From Adenophora triphylla var. japonica (lineage: Eukaryota > Streptophyta > Magnoliopsida > Asterales > Campanulaceae), in contig JAFEMH010000075.1 of assembly GCA_022495995.1 (NCBI GenBank), positions 913,001-977,000 on the forward strand: a stretch of 64,000 bases of DNA, given 5' to 3'. Numbering within the stretch: the first letter of the stretch is position 1; every line of letters starts with the position of its first letter. The notes beneath the pieces were generated by a model. That model saw nothing but the letters and a program-made list of their open reading frames with translations, was not told the origin of the DNA and made no database searches. The position numbers and the translations under genes are program-made. Positions 34,994-46,608 of the stretch are shown here, one piece after another.

Positions 34994-36705
34994 TGTAAGT
35001 ACTCAAATCTGGCTCATGCCTTAGGTTAAATTTCCGGCAATTTCGGTAAGTTTTCCGGTAATTCCCAGGACCTTCCTAGTGTTAGGAAACATTCCGGAAC
35101 TGTTTTTAATTAATTTAGGGTGAAGGGGATCCTTCCTAATTAAGAAACACGTTTTCTTAATTAGGAGGAAAGGTTCTAGAATAATGCCACCTTGCGTGGT
35201 TCTAGAATGCTTTGAGTCATTGTGGATAATGCCGCACTTGGTGCATTAGCTTCGCCGGTTCCTTAGCCGCACGGCTTCATTAGCCTTATCCAGTGCTTGC
35301 CTATATAAATAGAGCCCTCCTCTACCCATTTCAACACACACAATTGACACAACAAATCACCCACAAACACTCCTAATACGTGAAGAATACTGCTGGAAGT
35401 TCAAGAAGGTGAAGAAGAAGGCCAAGAAGCTCCCTCCCTCCTCCTTGAAGATCCAAGATCAACCTCTCCTCCTAGCTCCATCCAAAGAAGAAGGAAGCCA
35501 TTGGTAACCTCGCACGCCCTAACCTCGCATCCTAATTGCTTTATAAATTGCTCATTGCATTACCTTTATATTGCTTGGGACTTGGTAGATTAAAGATCAT
35601 ATCTTTATATTCCCCCTTCCCTTTTTGCATGCATTAGACATCATTTGTCATAAAAATGTAGTCTTTTCCCATAAAGGTGCATCCTTTGCACCTAAAACCC
35701 CCATTTTCCAATAAAAATGTCATCTTTATGCATCCTTTGCATATAAAAATCAAATCTTTTCAATCAAAATGCATCCTTTGCATTCAAAATCCTTTTTCCA
35801 AGCATCATTTGCTTTAAAGACCATGTCTTTACCATAAACTAGCATCATATGCTTTTCAAAATGCAATCTTTATGCATCATTTGCATAATGAATGCCAATT
35901 TCATCAAAAATGCATCATTTGCATAAAAATCATATCTTTATGCATCATTTGCAATAAAGATCATTTCTTTAAATCAAGTGCATCATTTGCAACCCAAAAA
36001 TGTCATCTTTTCATTAAAGTGTCATTTTTACATATATTTCCCCCATTCCCCCATTAGCAACCTAGGAACGGACCGGTGTAAAAGATCCTATCTTTACATC
36101 GTTCCTTCCATAAAGGTTCCATAATCTCTTTAGAAAAGGGACACCTTCGAACCCTATATCTCCGATTATCGCTTAAGATGAGTATGAAGCATCTATACAA
36201 GCTCGACCATCTTAAAGCGTAGGATTGATGGGCTAAGGACCCTCCTTTTCTAAAGAACCTCATCTTTGACTATAAAGGGAGTCATTCTCTCGATCATGCA
36301 AAGTCCCGAGGTTAAAAATGCGATGATCACAAGTCCAAGATGAGGACGGGATCCTAATCCCGAATACATAAAATCGAAGAAATCCTGAGCGACAACCAAC
36401 AAATGGTTTGTACGTCCGGAAGACGACTTGGGACATTCCCTCCTTATTTTCAAACACCTGCACACAAGAAAGCACGCAAGCAAGCACGATTAATGAAATC
36501 TTGGGAGACTTGCTCCGGCAAGGCACCTTGGGTGAACGCCAAACGTTCTTCCCAAGGGGTAACTTAACCTCCGAACCCATAAAACCTTTTTTTCAAAGTT
36601 TTGAGGTAATCAAAATGGCGTGGCGACTCCGTTTTTCAAATTAAACCGGATGTCTTCAAACTCGCGTGAATCCAATAAAAATAAAATTTGGGGCACACAT
36701 TCACA
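34994..36705 (+). repeat. 3' LTR of element A
   Basis: 1712 bp, TGTAAG...TTCACA, TATATAAATA near 35301. Nearly identical to the 5' LTR from about 330 bp inward; the first 330 bp differ by many small indels. Confidence 0.9.
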
Positions 36706-37789
36706 CGTAGGAAGTCCAACAAACCTAAAAATGAATTTGTTAGACACCGTCAACAGAAATAATAAATTATAACAATTTGTAAATCTTTAAATATAACTAA
36801 CTCACCCTATCAACCGTCATCGTGTCCAGGGTATACCGGAACTTCAATAGATGGGGGATATCCCTTCCGGCCGTATCAGTACGTACCCATCTACGAGCCC
36901 TCGGCTGGCCCTCCGTCCATAACGGGTCAATATCTCTCCAAAAAACCGGAAAGTGCTCGTATATCCAGGCCTGCAAATGTATGAAATAAATAAGTTAACA
37001 ATGTTATAATCGTAAATACATGTTGTAATTATTAAATGATTGTTAAATATTACCTCTAAAAGACTCAAACCACCACCGATCTGCTTGCATCCGTATCTAG
37101 ATGCCTTCCCCAACTCCCGGTATAGATATGCCAGCGCTTGGTGTCCCCAGGATAGAGCCCCACTCTGTCAATATCCACGCCTGATGAAAGGTAGTCGAGG
37201 GCATCTTATCCTGAGTCTTGTCCACCAACAGCGTGGAGCCGAGGAGGAACATGATGTACGTAGAAGCGCGCTCATCGTCAGTCATGTCAGAAGGGGACTC
37301 AAAGGACCGGCGGAGGCCATCTAAAGAGTAGTTCGTGCCCTTCCGACATGTCTCAAGGTGTGCCACGATACGGGCTACGTTAGGCTCACTGGATCCGCCT
37401 TCGCGACGAGCCGCACTGAGCAGTGATACCTACAAATTGAAAATGAAATAATTAATAAAATTGATAAAATTTATGAAATTGATAAAATTTATGTAATTTA
37501 TAAAAAATAGACAACAAACAAGAATATACCTAGGATATGAGTGACGTCATGCATAGTGATCGTCATCTCCCCACGGCATGTGGAAGGTATTAGTCTCGGG
37601 AGACCACGTTCCCTGGCTTGCCGTTAGGAGCGCCATGCTAGGCCAGCGAATGGTAGCATCATGTAGGTAATGGAGGCCGGTACCCTGAACACGAGCCCAC
37701 CAAGCTCTATCATCCTCCGGTAAAGAAGCATGCGAGAACCTGTTGATTTCAAACAAAACATTATAATTAATACTCCCTCTGTTTCAAGA

Positions 37790-38012
37790 ACCAGATGACA
37801 TTTCGTGTTGAAATACCCGAAATGTTGGTGATAATTTCGTGTATAAAGACACGAGAAACCTCACCACATATCGTGTATTAGAGCACGAAATGTAAACTGA
37901 TGAATCAATTTACATTTCGTGTCCTAATATACGAAATGTGGAAAGTATCTCGTGTACTACAGCACGAAATGGTCTCCAACATTTCGTGTATTAACACACG
38001 AAATGTCAAGCG
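37790..38012. repeat. TTTCGTGT palindrome array in PMD intron 2
   Basis: Copies of CATTTCGTGT with ACACGAAATG in a block that also occurs, about 90% alike by eye, at 59224-59520. It is therefore duplicated inside the MULE. Confidence 0.8.
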
Positions 38013-38556
38013 ATTCTTGAAATGTTTTGCAAATGGCTATTTAATAAACAAATCATATACTTACTTATCTAGAATCTGCTGCCTCGTTTGGCGCTTCAAC
38101 ACCGGCTCACAAGTGGCGTTCTCCCATATCTTATGGGCTCGATGATGACCAAACCCGTACAACAAATCAACCTCCTCCGGGCCGCCACCGGGGTTACTCT
38201 TAAGCTGCCACTCGTCATCCTTAGCCCCTTTCCCCTTTCTGGCCCGTGCCTCCCGCCTCTTACGAGGCCTCACAGATACACTCTCCTCCACCTCCTCCTC
38301 CTCCTCCTCCTCCTCCTCCTCCTCATCATCATCATCACTAGATAACTGTGCCTCACGCACAGATGCACCTCGGGAACGAGTGCAAGAAGATGAATCCTCA
38401 CTAGAATATGTACCCTCACTATCCATCTCTTCATCCACAAGCTGCTCAATCACGACATTCTTGTCGTGAATCTTTTTTCTCCGTTTATCTGCCTTAGCTG
38501 CAGCTGCCTCCTCGGCCTTCCTCTTTCTATTAGAGGTCGTCGCAGGTTTACGTCCC

Positions 38557-39973
38557 TGTAAGTACCCCAATCTGGATCACCCCCTTTCAAAACACACGGG
38601 AAACACCGCAGACTCATCAACGCAGTCTCGGAGACCTCTGGCACTCAAAACCCTCTCAAAACCCTCTCGAGCCCCGACCAAACCAAGGGAGGAGCCTTCT
38701 GCAGGATAAAAGGGGACAAAAGGACCTTTCGGGAATTTTCGGGAAATTGGGAAAGCAATATTGGTCCGTACGGACCTCTTTGTTGTCATAATTCTTTGAA
38801 TCTCCTTAAAGTCCACAAATATTCCCTCAAATCCGGGGAAAATGATTACTCCCCTGCGAGTTGGTCGTGCGGACCTCTTTGCATGCAAGATGGTCCGTCG
38901 GACCTTATTGCTCGAGGGGACACCATAATTGCAAATATTCCTCCATCATTACGGATTCCCTCAAATCGAGGAAAACCAAAATCTTTGGATTACCGAGGAG
39001 GTCAGGTACGGACCTCTTTGCACCTAATCTGGCACTATAAATAGAGGGCTCCCCCTCCTCATTTTCGAACACCTCCACTTCTCTCTTCCTCCACTAGGCC
39101 TTCGGCTTCCCCTCTAAGTCCTTTCGAGGCATTCCCGGCCCCTTTCGGATCCTTGCCGAGCCCCCTCGTGGTGCTCAGAAGCCTCCCAGCGCTCAGAGAC
39201 GCTCCGCGCTGCCCAGAGGCACTCTCGAGGTACTGCTGAGGCCCCTCGTGGTACTCAGAGGCCTTGCACAGTCTTTCCACGGTGTCCGGCTCTTTCAGAG
39301 TCAAGCCGAGCGATCCCAAACCACGCCGAAACTGCGCCCGAGGTGACTCACTGCCACCACAACGCACGCCGAACCTGCGCCGCGAGTGATCCCGACGATC
39401 CCCACGCACGCCAGAACCTCTGCCCGAACGCAGCTACAACCTCAACTCACGCCGAAACTCGTCGCGGACAACCGGTCCCTCCCGAAGCAATCCCGATCCA
39501 TGCGGAACGCTACTCCGACCTCAAACACTATTCCCCGGCGGAAGACAGACACGAACCAACATTGGTAAGGCTTCCTTCCTATACTATTTCAATACATTTC
39601 CATACATAGCATACAATGTAGACATCCGATACGGCATGCATTTTTAAAAGCACACACACACACACACAACATTTAAAGGATATTAGGGGTATCCAGAAAG
39701 ACTCGTTTTACGAGGCTACTCGGAGTGAGCTCTAATATTCTAATATTCTCTTCCTGGGAGTCATCGACCTCCAGAACTCAAAATCTCATCACACAAAAAA
39801 AAAAAACGAGTTTAAAATTATCTTTAAGCGATGCCCTTTTCAATGTTTTGGGCTTAATAAAAACGGCGTGGCGACTCTACAAAACAAAAACGGCGAGACA
39901 AACCGCTCAGCCTTGAAAGATGCCGGATCTTAGGGCGCGATTGCTTGTTGCCTCTCGGATCCGGGTAATTTCG
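38557..39973 (+). repeat. 5' LTR of element B
   Basis: 1417 bp. TATAAATA at 39036-39043. Upstream stand one perfect GGTCCGTACGGACC palindrome (38763-38776) and three damaged copies (38863, 38892, about 38998). Confidence 0.9.
38763..38776. promoter_or_regulatory. Palindrome GGTCCGTACGGACC in the LTR promoter of element B
   Basis: Fully self-complementary 14-mer followed by TCTTTG. In the 3' LTR four perfect copies stand at 57967, 58067, 58097 and 58204, the last about 22 bp before the TATA box (58239). Confidence 0.75.
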
Positions 39974-39974
39974 G

Positions 39975-39993
39975 TTGGCGACTCTGTTGGGAA
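39975..39993 (+). other. Primer binding site of element B
   Basis: TTGGCGACTCTGTTGGGAA after the 5' LTR, the same TGGCGACT type as element A. Confidence 0.75.
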
Positions 39994-41381
39994 TATTTTG
40001 TTTTAAAAACTTTTAAACAAAACAAAAGATTTTTAAAACGATGATGAGGGTCAAACTTTCATTTTACCCCTTCCTTTAAGCTGTTATGTGTGTGTGCACG
40101 TGCTTCGTTTTTATTTTACAAAAAAATAAAAATACAAAAAAAAATGCATCAATATACATACGTGCATACATTTAAAATTCTTCAAAAACTTACATTTTAC
40201 TCGGAAAAGGAATTTTAGAGACCGCACACTACGCGCCTTCTTTGCCTCGGTTACACCGCACTCTACTCAGCTGCTTGCCTCGGTTACACCGCACGCTACG
40301 CGCTTCTTTGCCTCGGATACACTGCACACTACAACCCTTAACCGGAGTGGTCTCGGTTGCGATCCGTTAGGTCTTCCTAGGCCTCTTGGACGCGCACGGG
40401 ATCATTCCAAACATCCCATCCTAGCCAAGCGTCAACCACACGTTTGAGTCTTGAGTCACACTCTGTCCGGACTCGGTTGGTTTTACCCGAGTCCGTGTCA
40501 TACGGCCTGGATACATATACCATGCCGGCCATTTTTACGAGTCAAGGCTCGGAACTCGAGATCCACTTGCGCAAGCGAAAGTGATGAAAGGTCATGCTAA
40601 AATCTTGACACGATCTTGATTTCCGAAGCTACACCCAGACGATGTTCCGTCCGGATATACATCCATGCTCGCATGACACCATGTCATCACGCCTTTGATA
40701 CGTCGGCCATGACAATATGACCCGACCAACGCCTAACGTCACGGATCCCTTGCGCAAGCAAGGCAAAGAGAAGGTCATGCCGAGACTGCTTGACACGATC
40801 TTGACTTAGTGGCGGCTCGGTTCACTATTCACATGGCTAACGCATCAAAACGAACATGGCAGGCTCGGTCCTTAGGTTCGATTTTTCTTTTAGGCCGGTG
40901 GAAACCGCTTGCACTATAGGACCCTCGCACAGAGGCATCCGCCGGGATGTCGAAATACGGGTGCAAAACGAGGGGCTTATAGCCGCACGAGATGGTCTCC
41001 AGCGACCCGGGATCTAGCATAGTTGCGAAAAGAAGAGCAATCTTTTCCAACCTACCTAGGATTACGAGAAAACATGTTTTAAGTAAATTAAAACAACAAA
41101 AAAAAAAATCAAAAATAAAAGAAACGGAAACCGCATGCCACGTGAGCTTTCCCCTTTTATCCCGTTAGGCCATTCCCGTGTCTAAACCTTGCCCGTCGCC
41201 CCCTCCAGCGAACCGAGAGTGGTTGAGAATCCACTGGAAGCCGCCTTTTCGATGCTCGAGGTCACAAGGTCCGATAGCCGCTTCCGGTTCACGGTCCGCG
41301 CCGTCCGATACTCCCCGTGAGCGGGATCAACGGATAACGGTGAGGGAAACGGAACCCCGCCACTAAGGAACCTCCAGGACA
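39994..41381 (+). other. Leader of element B
   Basis: Non-coding. Contains a 33-34 bp tandem repeat (40221-40332) and two stem-loops: 40564-40583 and CCTTGC-GCAA-GCAAGG at 40748-40763. Large parts are homologous to the leader of element A. Confidence 0.6.
40221..40332. repeat. 33-34 bp tandem repeat in the leader of element B
   Basis: ACCGCACACTACGCGCC, then TTTGCCTCGGTTAC, recurring at 40221, 40255, 40288 and 40321 (partial). Element A has a single unit near 22908. Confidence 0.85.
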
Positions 41382-43390
41382 ATGGAGGAGGTGCTGCGAG
41401 CCTTCGAAACCATCAAGAAGCGCCAAGAGGAACCGCAAGCCTGGATCGTAGACACCTTGCGTCTTCGAGGAACAGTCGCGGTTCCCCGACTCGATGGAAC
41501 CTTTGTTCTCATAGAAGACGAAACATGCGGCTCCCCGGTTTCTCAAAGCTATCGGCGGAGTCCCGCCTCCGCCAAGCTACGAGATCCCGGCAACGCAAGC
41601 GGCTCTCGCTCAAAGCTCCCCTCGGGCGTCGGTCAAGCGGCTCAGGCATGCCCGCCTCGGCCACGGTCGGTTTCCGGCTACGCACGTCAAGCTCGGTACC
41701 AACGGCACACATACGTGCTGCTCGCGAGATCCCAATGCATCTCGGTATCCCCGGGATTCAATCCTTTGCCTCTATACGAGCCTCGCAACCACAATCAAAA
41801 GTCCCCATTCTTACCGGGGACGGGCATCCGGCGGATACCCAGGCATCTCAAGTTTGCCACACCTGTAGCCTGCCGATTGGGGCTAACGAATCATTTCCCA
41901 GTTCCCAAACACAACCCTTAGCGGACACTGGCAATCACGCCCTCAACTTCAACACCCCGGGGTATGGGTTGGTATACACTCAACTACCTCCCAAGACTCC
42001 CGAATGGCGATCCCATTGACGATCCACCTCCATCTTCGGTTTCCGTTCACGAAAACGGTAACCCGCCTCGAACAGTGACCTCGCATGGCTTGGGCGATCG
42101 AACAAATGAAAGACATGCAAGGCAAGCTAGCTAGTTCTCGGAAGGACTCCCTCACGCCTGCGGCCGAACAAAGTGGTCCCTCTCCCTCCAAAGTTCGGGA
42201 TGCGGAAATGGAAAAGTTTGACGGGACGGAATGCCCAAAACCCACATCGACACCTACGTCACAGGTATGAGAGCCGAAGGGGCAACCCCTCAACGGATGG
42301 CGAGATCATTTTCGGCATTCCCTCAAATCCCACGGCACTAGGTGGTTCCTCGATGTGAAGAGCGAAAACCGCTCCACGTGGGATCGGATCGGTGAAATCT
42401 TCACTGGAGAAGTACCGCGCCAATCTTGAATGGGAAACAAACCGCCATGACACCCAAGCCACCGAACAAAGGATGACGAACCGGTGGGCGAGTTCTACAA
42501 AAGATGGGCTGGAAGCTAAGCGAGATAATGGATCCGCTTTCCAAAGAAGAGCAGATGGACATCTTCCATTCCTGCCTCAAGCCATCTTTGAGAACCTTGA
42601 TCGGCCACCATTTCTATCCGGATCTCCGTGCCATGGTCAACGCCCGGGACAAAGTTTGAAAAGACTACGAGTCTTCAAAAGGCAACGGCAACCCCTGCCT
42701 CATCTTACCGCTATCGAACAAACCTGGCAACCTTCAACTCCTGCTCCGACCAAAGGAAAGGAAAGCGTAGAACAATGCCTACATTCGAACGGAGCTCAAG
42801 TAAACCGCGATCAAGCGGCCCCGAAGAATAACAATCTCCTCGCTTCCCACGGTTCCGGCATTTAGATAACCTGGAAATGCCCTTGGGTCAAGTATTTGAA
42901 GCTTTGGTGAAACGAAATCTTCTCAAGCCACTCGAGAATTTCCAACCGAAGACTCTCAAACCCAACATGGATATGAGCAAACACTGCGCCTTCCAGGGGC
43001 TCATTGAGGAGGGAAAATTGAGGAGGGAAAATTGGAACGCCCTCGTGGTCCAGGGGCTCATTGAGGAGGGAAAATTGGAACGCCCTCGTGGTCCCAATAC
43101 CATCAGAAATCCATTCCCCCAAAACGACAGGGTAAACTCAATAGCCTTTGACGAAACTCCAGCGAGGCGGACCCCTGCAATTTCGAGACCGTCGGCATCT
43201 TTGTCTCGCTACGGCCCAGGAGCGTGAAACCGAGTCAAGAGATCTCGTGACCGGGAATTCCGACAAGAACGCCCAAGGGCAAGCTTGTCTCCCTACGATC
43301 TTTGCCCCGGCCAAGGCATACAAATGGATGGATCGAACGTTCCCCGAAGAGAGGCGAGTCAACGGTAGCACGGGAAGCGGTTTAGCCTTC
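41382..43390 (+). pseudogene. gag of element B
   Basis: Opens MEEVLRAFETIKKRQEE. Further on, EMEKFDGTECPKP marks the conserved gag core, then pieces in shifting frames (LEWETNRHD; EFYKRWAGKLSEIMDPLSKE) match Tat-type gag. A 55 bp tandem duplication lies at about 42988-43095. Many one-base shifts break the frame. No CCHC knuckle was recognised. Confidence 0.7.
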
Positions 43391-43403
43391 ACGAGACGAT
43401 GAC

Positions 43404-43965
43404 TTGCCAATATGTGAGAATCGGCACAACGAAGCCCTCCTCATCCTCATAAAAATAGAGATGTTCTTCCTCCCGAACGTTTTGATTGATAACGGCTCCA
43501 TGATCAACATCATCACTTTAAGCACAGAAGCGACTCCACATCGACCGTTCTCTGATAAGGCCTTCACCTCGGGTAATCCAGGAGCCTACGATTCCCTTTG
43601 CACGACCAATCGTAGGAGTCATCAATCTGAGGATCCAATTCGACGTACAACTAGAGTCGGTAGAGTTCCAAGTCGTGGAAATCAAACCAACCTTCTCTGC
43701 TTTGTTGGGACGACCTTGGATACATCAGATGAAAGCAGTATCATCTACTCTTCACCAATGCGTGAAATTCATCAATGCCAACGGAGCGATCGAAGTGATC
43801 CGCGGAAGCAGTGCAATGGCAAGTGCTTGGCCCGCAAGCTATGACCCGAGAAGAAGGTCCCGACATGACCGAATACTCTTCTCCGAGATGATTCTCCTAC
43901 CCTGTCCCGCTACGAAGTGGATCGCTTACATCCACGCTCTAAGCCGCGATGACAGTGGAAATTGA
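43404..43965 (+). pseudogene. Protease of element B
   Basis: VLIDNGSMINII carries the Asp of the retropepsin active site in the Tat-type DNGS context. IKPTFSALLGRPWIHQMKAV and STLHQCVKFINANGA, in another frame, complete the domain. One frame break lies between. Confidence 0.75.
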
Positions 43966-44904
43966 AGAACTCATGGGTCGGGATGACAACTCGATATATG
44001 CGATCGTGAAGAATGCTTGAGAGAGGATCAAGAGATGGGTGCCCTAATGGAGCTTGATCGAGGAGTAGACCCTTACTTCGCGAAAACCCTCTTGCAAGGC
44101 GGCTCATCACCGATCCCCGTGCAAGACAACCCTCTAGCCAGACACTCTCGGATCTTATGGGGACAGCCATCACAGCTTAGTTCAATTCAACATTCCGGTG
44201 TCCGACCTGGATGAACAGTGGCGCAACCTCCTCCAAGGCTTAATCGGGGAAGGAGATATATCATGCCCGCTCGAATCGGACATTGTAAACGTCGTCCAAG
44301 CAAAGATCCCGGATAAAGGCGGATTCTATGAAAGTGATCAACATCAGCAAGAATCAACTCCGAATCAGCGAATGCTTCGCCCTCCTAGAAGTAGCCCTCA
44401 GCGACTTCTATCATCAAAAACCCCCAAGGACTGGTGGCAACACTAATGGAGGGACATCATCAGGGGAGCAGCCAAAAACCTTCGCGATCTGGTTTGAAAT
44501 CGAACCGCATGCAAGCTACTTTCCGGGACTCATGCCAAGGGAAGATTGGCCACCCGAACCAGCACCTCTCCCTCTAGAGCTACAGCCATCCGAGAGTAAT
44601 GAAGCCTGGTCCAATCCCTCGTCGCCTATAGTCTAGCTTTGAGTCTTGTTGTCTGTCTATTCACATCTTTTGAGTCTTTTGACGGCTTTACGCCCGACGA
44701 TTGTGAATCTTTGATCAACAATGTACAGTTTTCACGCTTTCAATAAAAGGTCCGACCTTCCTAAAAAATCATTTCATTGCATCTTTAACAAATGATGACA
44801 TTAACTAATCAAAACAGTTAAATTCATCTATACAAAAGGCAAACACATTAATTAAATAAATGCATCAAGCAAACATTTAAGCATGTTGTCAAACGAGAGA
44901 AAAA
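43966..44904 (+). pseudogene. Post-protease region of element B
   Basis: Short open pieces without recognised motifs, then an AT-rich stretch ending in GAAAAACCGGGCCCAAG, which in element A stands just before reverse transcriptase. Confidence 0.4.
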
Positions 44905-45042
44905 CCGGGCCCAAGTTTGCCGAGAGGTTTTAATCACAACGATTTGCAAGATTCTTTGAAGAGCGAAAGAGACGCAAGTTCGACGCCATTTCGGCCATAA
45001 ACCAAGATTTTCCAATACCTCAAGAGCGGGGAAACCACCTTC
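44905..45042 (+). other. Deletion junction: RT and RNase H missing from element B
   Basis: Within about 100 bp the sequence passes from the segment preceding RT in element A (about 25170) to the segment preceding integrase (about 27240, YLKSGE like YRFLKDGE). About 2 kb encoding RT and both RNase H domains is absent. Confidence 0.75.
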
Positions 45043-46280
45043 ATGAACAAGGAAGACCCACACACAGAAGGGGTCAAAACCAAGAGCATCATGGCCCTAA
45101 AACGCCTTGCCTCTCACTTCGTCGTCCTCGGGGATATGCTATACAAGAAACGCTACCATGGGCCACTCCTACGCTGCATCAGTCGGGAAGAAGCAAGCCA
45201 GTTCATGAACGAAGTCCACAATGGGGCTTGCGGTCCCCACATGAGAACGCCCGAGCCACGTGCAAATCATTCTCGGGATGGGCTACTCTTGGATCTCCGT
45301 GGAGCGGTGCATCCACTTTGTCCGAAGGCTGCGACAAGTGCCAACGGTTCTCCAACCTCAATCATCTGCCGCCCCACGATCTCTCTTGCATGACTACACC
45401 TTGGCCCTTTGCCACTTGGGGAATTGACGTCATCGGGAAAATCGCTCCGCCGAGCGACAACGGTCACGAGTTCATCTTAGTAGCCATCGACTACTTCACC
45501 AAATGGGTCGAAGCCAAGTCCTACAAGGTACTCACCTCCAAGAAGGTCGCGCATTTCCTCAAAGAAAACATCATGCGCCGATACGGCATCCCAAATGAGG
45601 TCATATCGAACAATGGTTCACACTTCGAAGGGGAATTCGACGGACTGTGGCTGAATTCAAGATCACACGCCACAAATCTTCTCCCTACCGGCCACAAACA
45701 AACGGCGCCGTGGAAGCGGCAAACAAAACCCTCGAACGGATCATCCGAAAAATGACCACCCGAGGACGAGATTGGCCCGAGAAGCCGCACCTTGCACTTT
45801 GGGGCTACCGCACATCAGTCGAAACAGCCACGGGAGAAACCCCATTTGCCACGACATACGGGATGGAAGCAGTCCTTCACATCGAGCTAGAAATTCCCTC
45901 ACTCCGAGTCTTTGCTGGAAAATGACATCAACGAAGTTGAATGGCTCCGGCCGACACGACGAATTGGCTCGCTAGACGGCGACGACTAAAGGCCATGGAA
46001 CACGTCAGGGCCTATCAAAGCGGGATGGCTAGAGCTTTCGACAAGAAAGTCAAATCCCGAGACATCGGGGAAGGTGACCTTGTACTCAAAGAAAAGCCTC
46101 CCACTCGAACCAACCCACTTTGGGAAAATGGGAACCCACATGGATCGGCCCTTTTCGTGGTTCAAAAGATCTTCTCCGGAGGCGCCATGAAGGCAGATGG
46201 ACCTAGACGGCAATCCCTTCATGAATCCAGTCAGCGGAAGCAAACTTGCGAGATACTTCGCCTAAAGAAGAACGGCTATG
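45043..46280 (+). pseudogene. Integrase of element B, catalytic Asp replaced
   Basis: ALKRLASHFVVLGDMLYKKR, CDKCQRFSNLNHLPPHD (zinc site), TWGIDVIGKIAPP, then EVISNNGSHFEGEF where the family and element A have SDNG: the second catalytic Asp is Asn. A frame break follows, then NGAVEAANKTLERIIRK with the catalytic Glu and YGMEAVLHIELEIPSLRV. Several frame breaks. Non-functional. Confidence 0.85.
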
Positions 46281-46289
46281 CATCTCTTG

Positions 46290-46608
46290 GCACTCCATGT
46301 AGTGTCGAACTACGCGGGCACTGAGCCCTCTAGTCCAGGGGAAACGTAGGCAACCTTAATTGGTCCGGTCTAAAAATACACAAAAAAGTCAAAAGTTTGA
46401 ATGTCAATCAAGACCTCCATCAAGCTCCGCACTTTTCAAGAACACGCCCCAACAGTCACCTTGACCAAGTCAAACGACGGCGGCAACATCAAAGGACATC
46501 CGAGGGTCACTCAGCATCAAACGACTGACTCATGTTTGCTTCCAAGCCAGGGGCTTGTCTTCGCCCTCACGCGCTTCAAAAAAAAAAAAAGAGAGCTCGA
46601 GCAAGGGT
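46290..46608. other. Post-pol spacer of element B
   Basis: Includes GGGGAAACGTAGGCAACC, matching element A near 28770, and an A-rich run just before the inserted LTR-like sequence. Confidence 0.5.

Larger units (their letters stand above)
20599..36705 (+). mobile_element. LTR retrotransposon A, Ty3/gypsy Tat/Ogre-like, 16.1 kb
   Basis: LTRs at 20599-22298 and 34994-36705, both TGTAAG...TTCACA, flanked by CGTAG (20594-20598, 36706-36710). Primer site, gag remnant, RT, two RNase H segments and integrase follow in gypsy order on the plus strand. Two extra genes lie on the minus strand between pol and the 3' LTR. A second RNase H and antisense extra genes are known for the Tat lineage. All frames are broken. 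Confidence 0.92.

Noticed and set aside
38281..38340. Trinucleotide (CTC)n microsatellite as an independent repeat
   Set aside because: It encodes the poly-Glu tract of PMD exon 2 and is reported with that gene.
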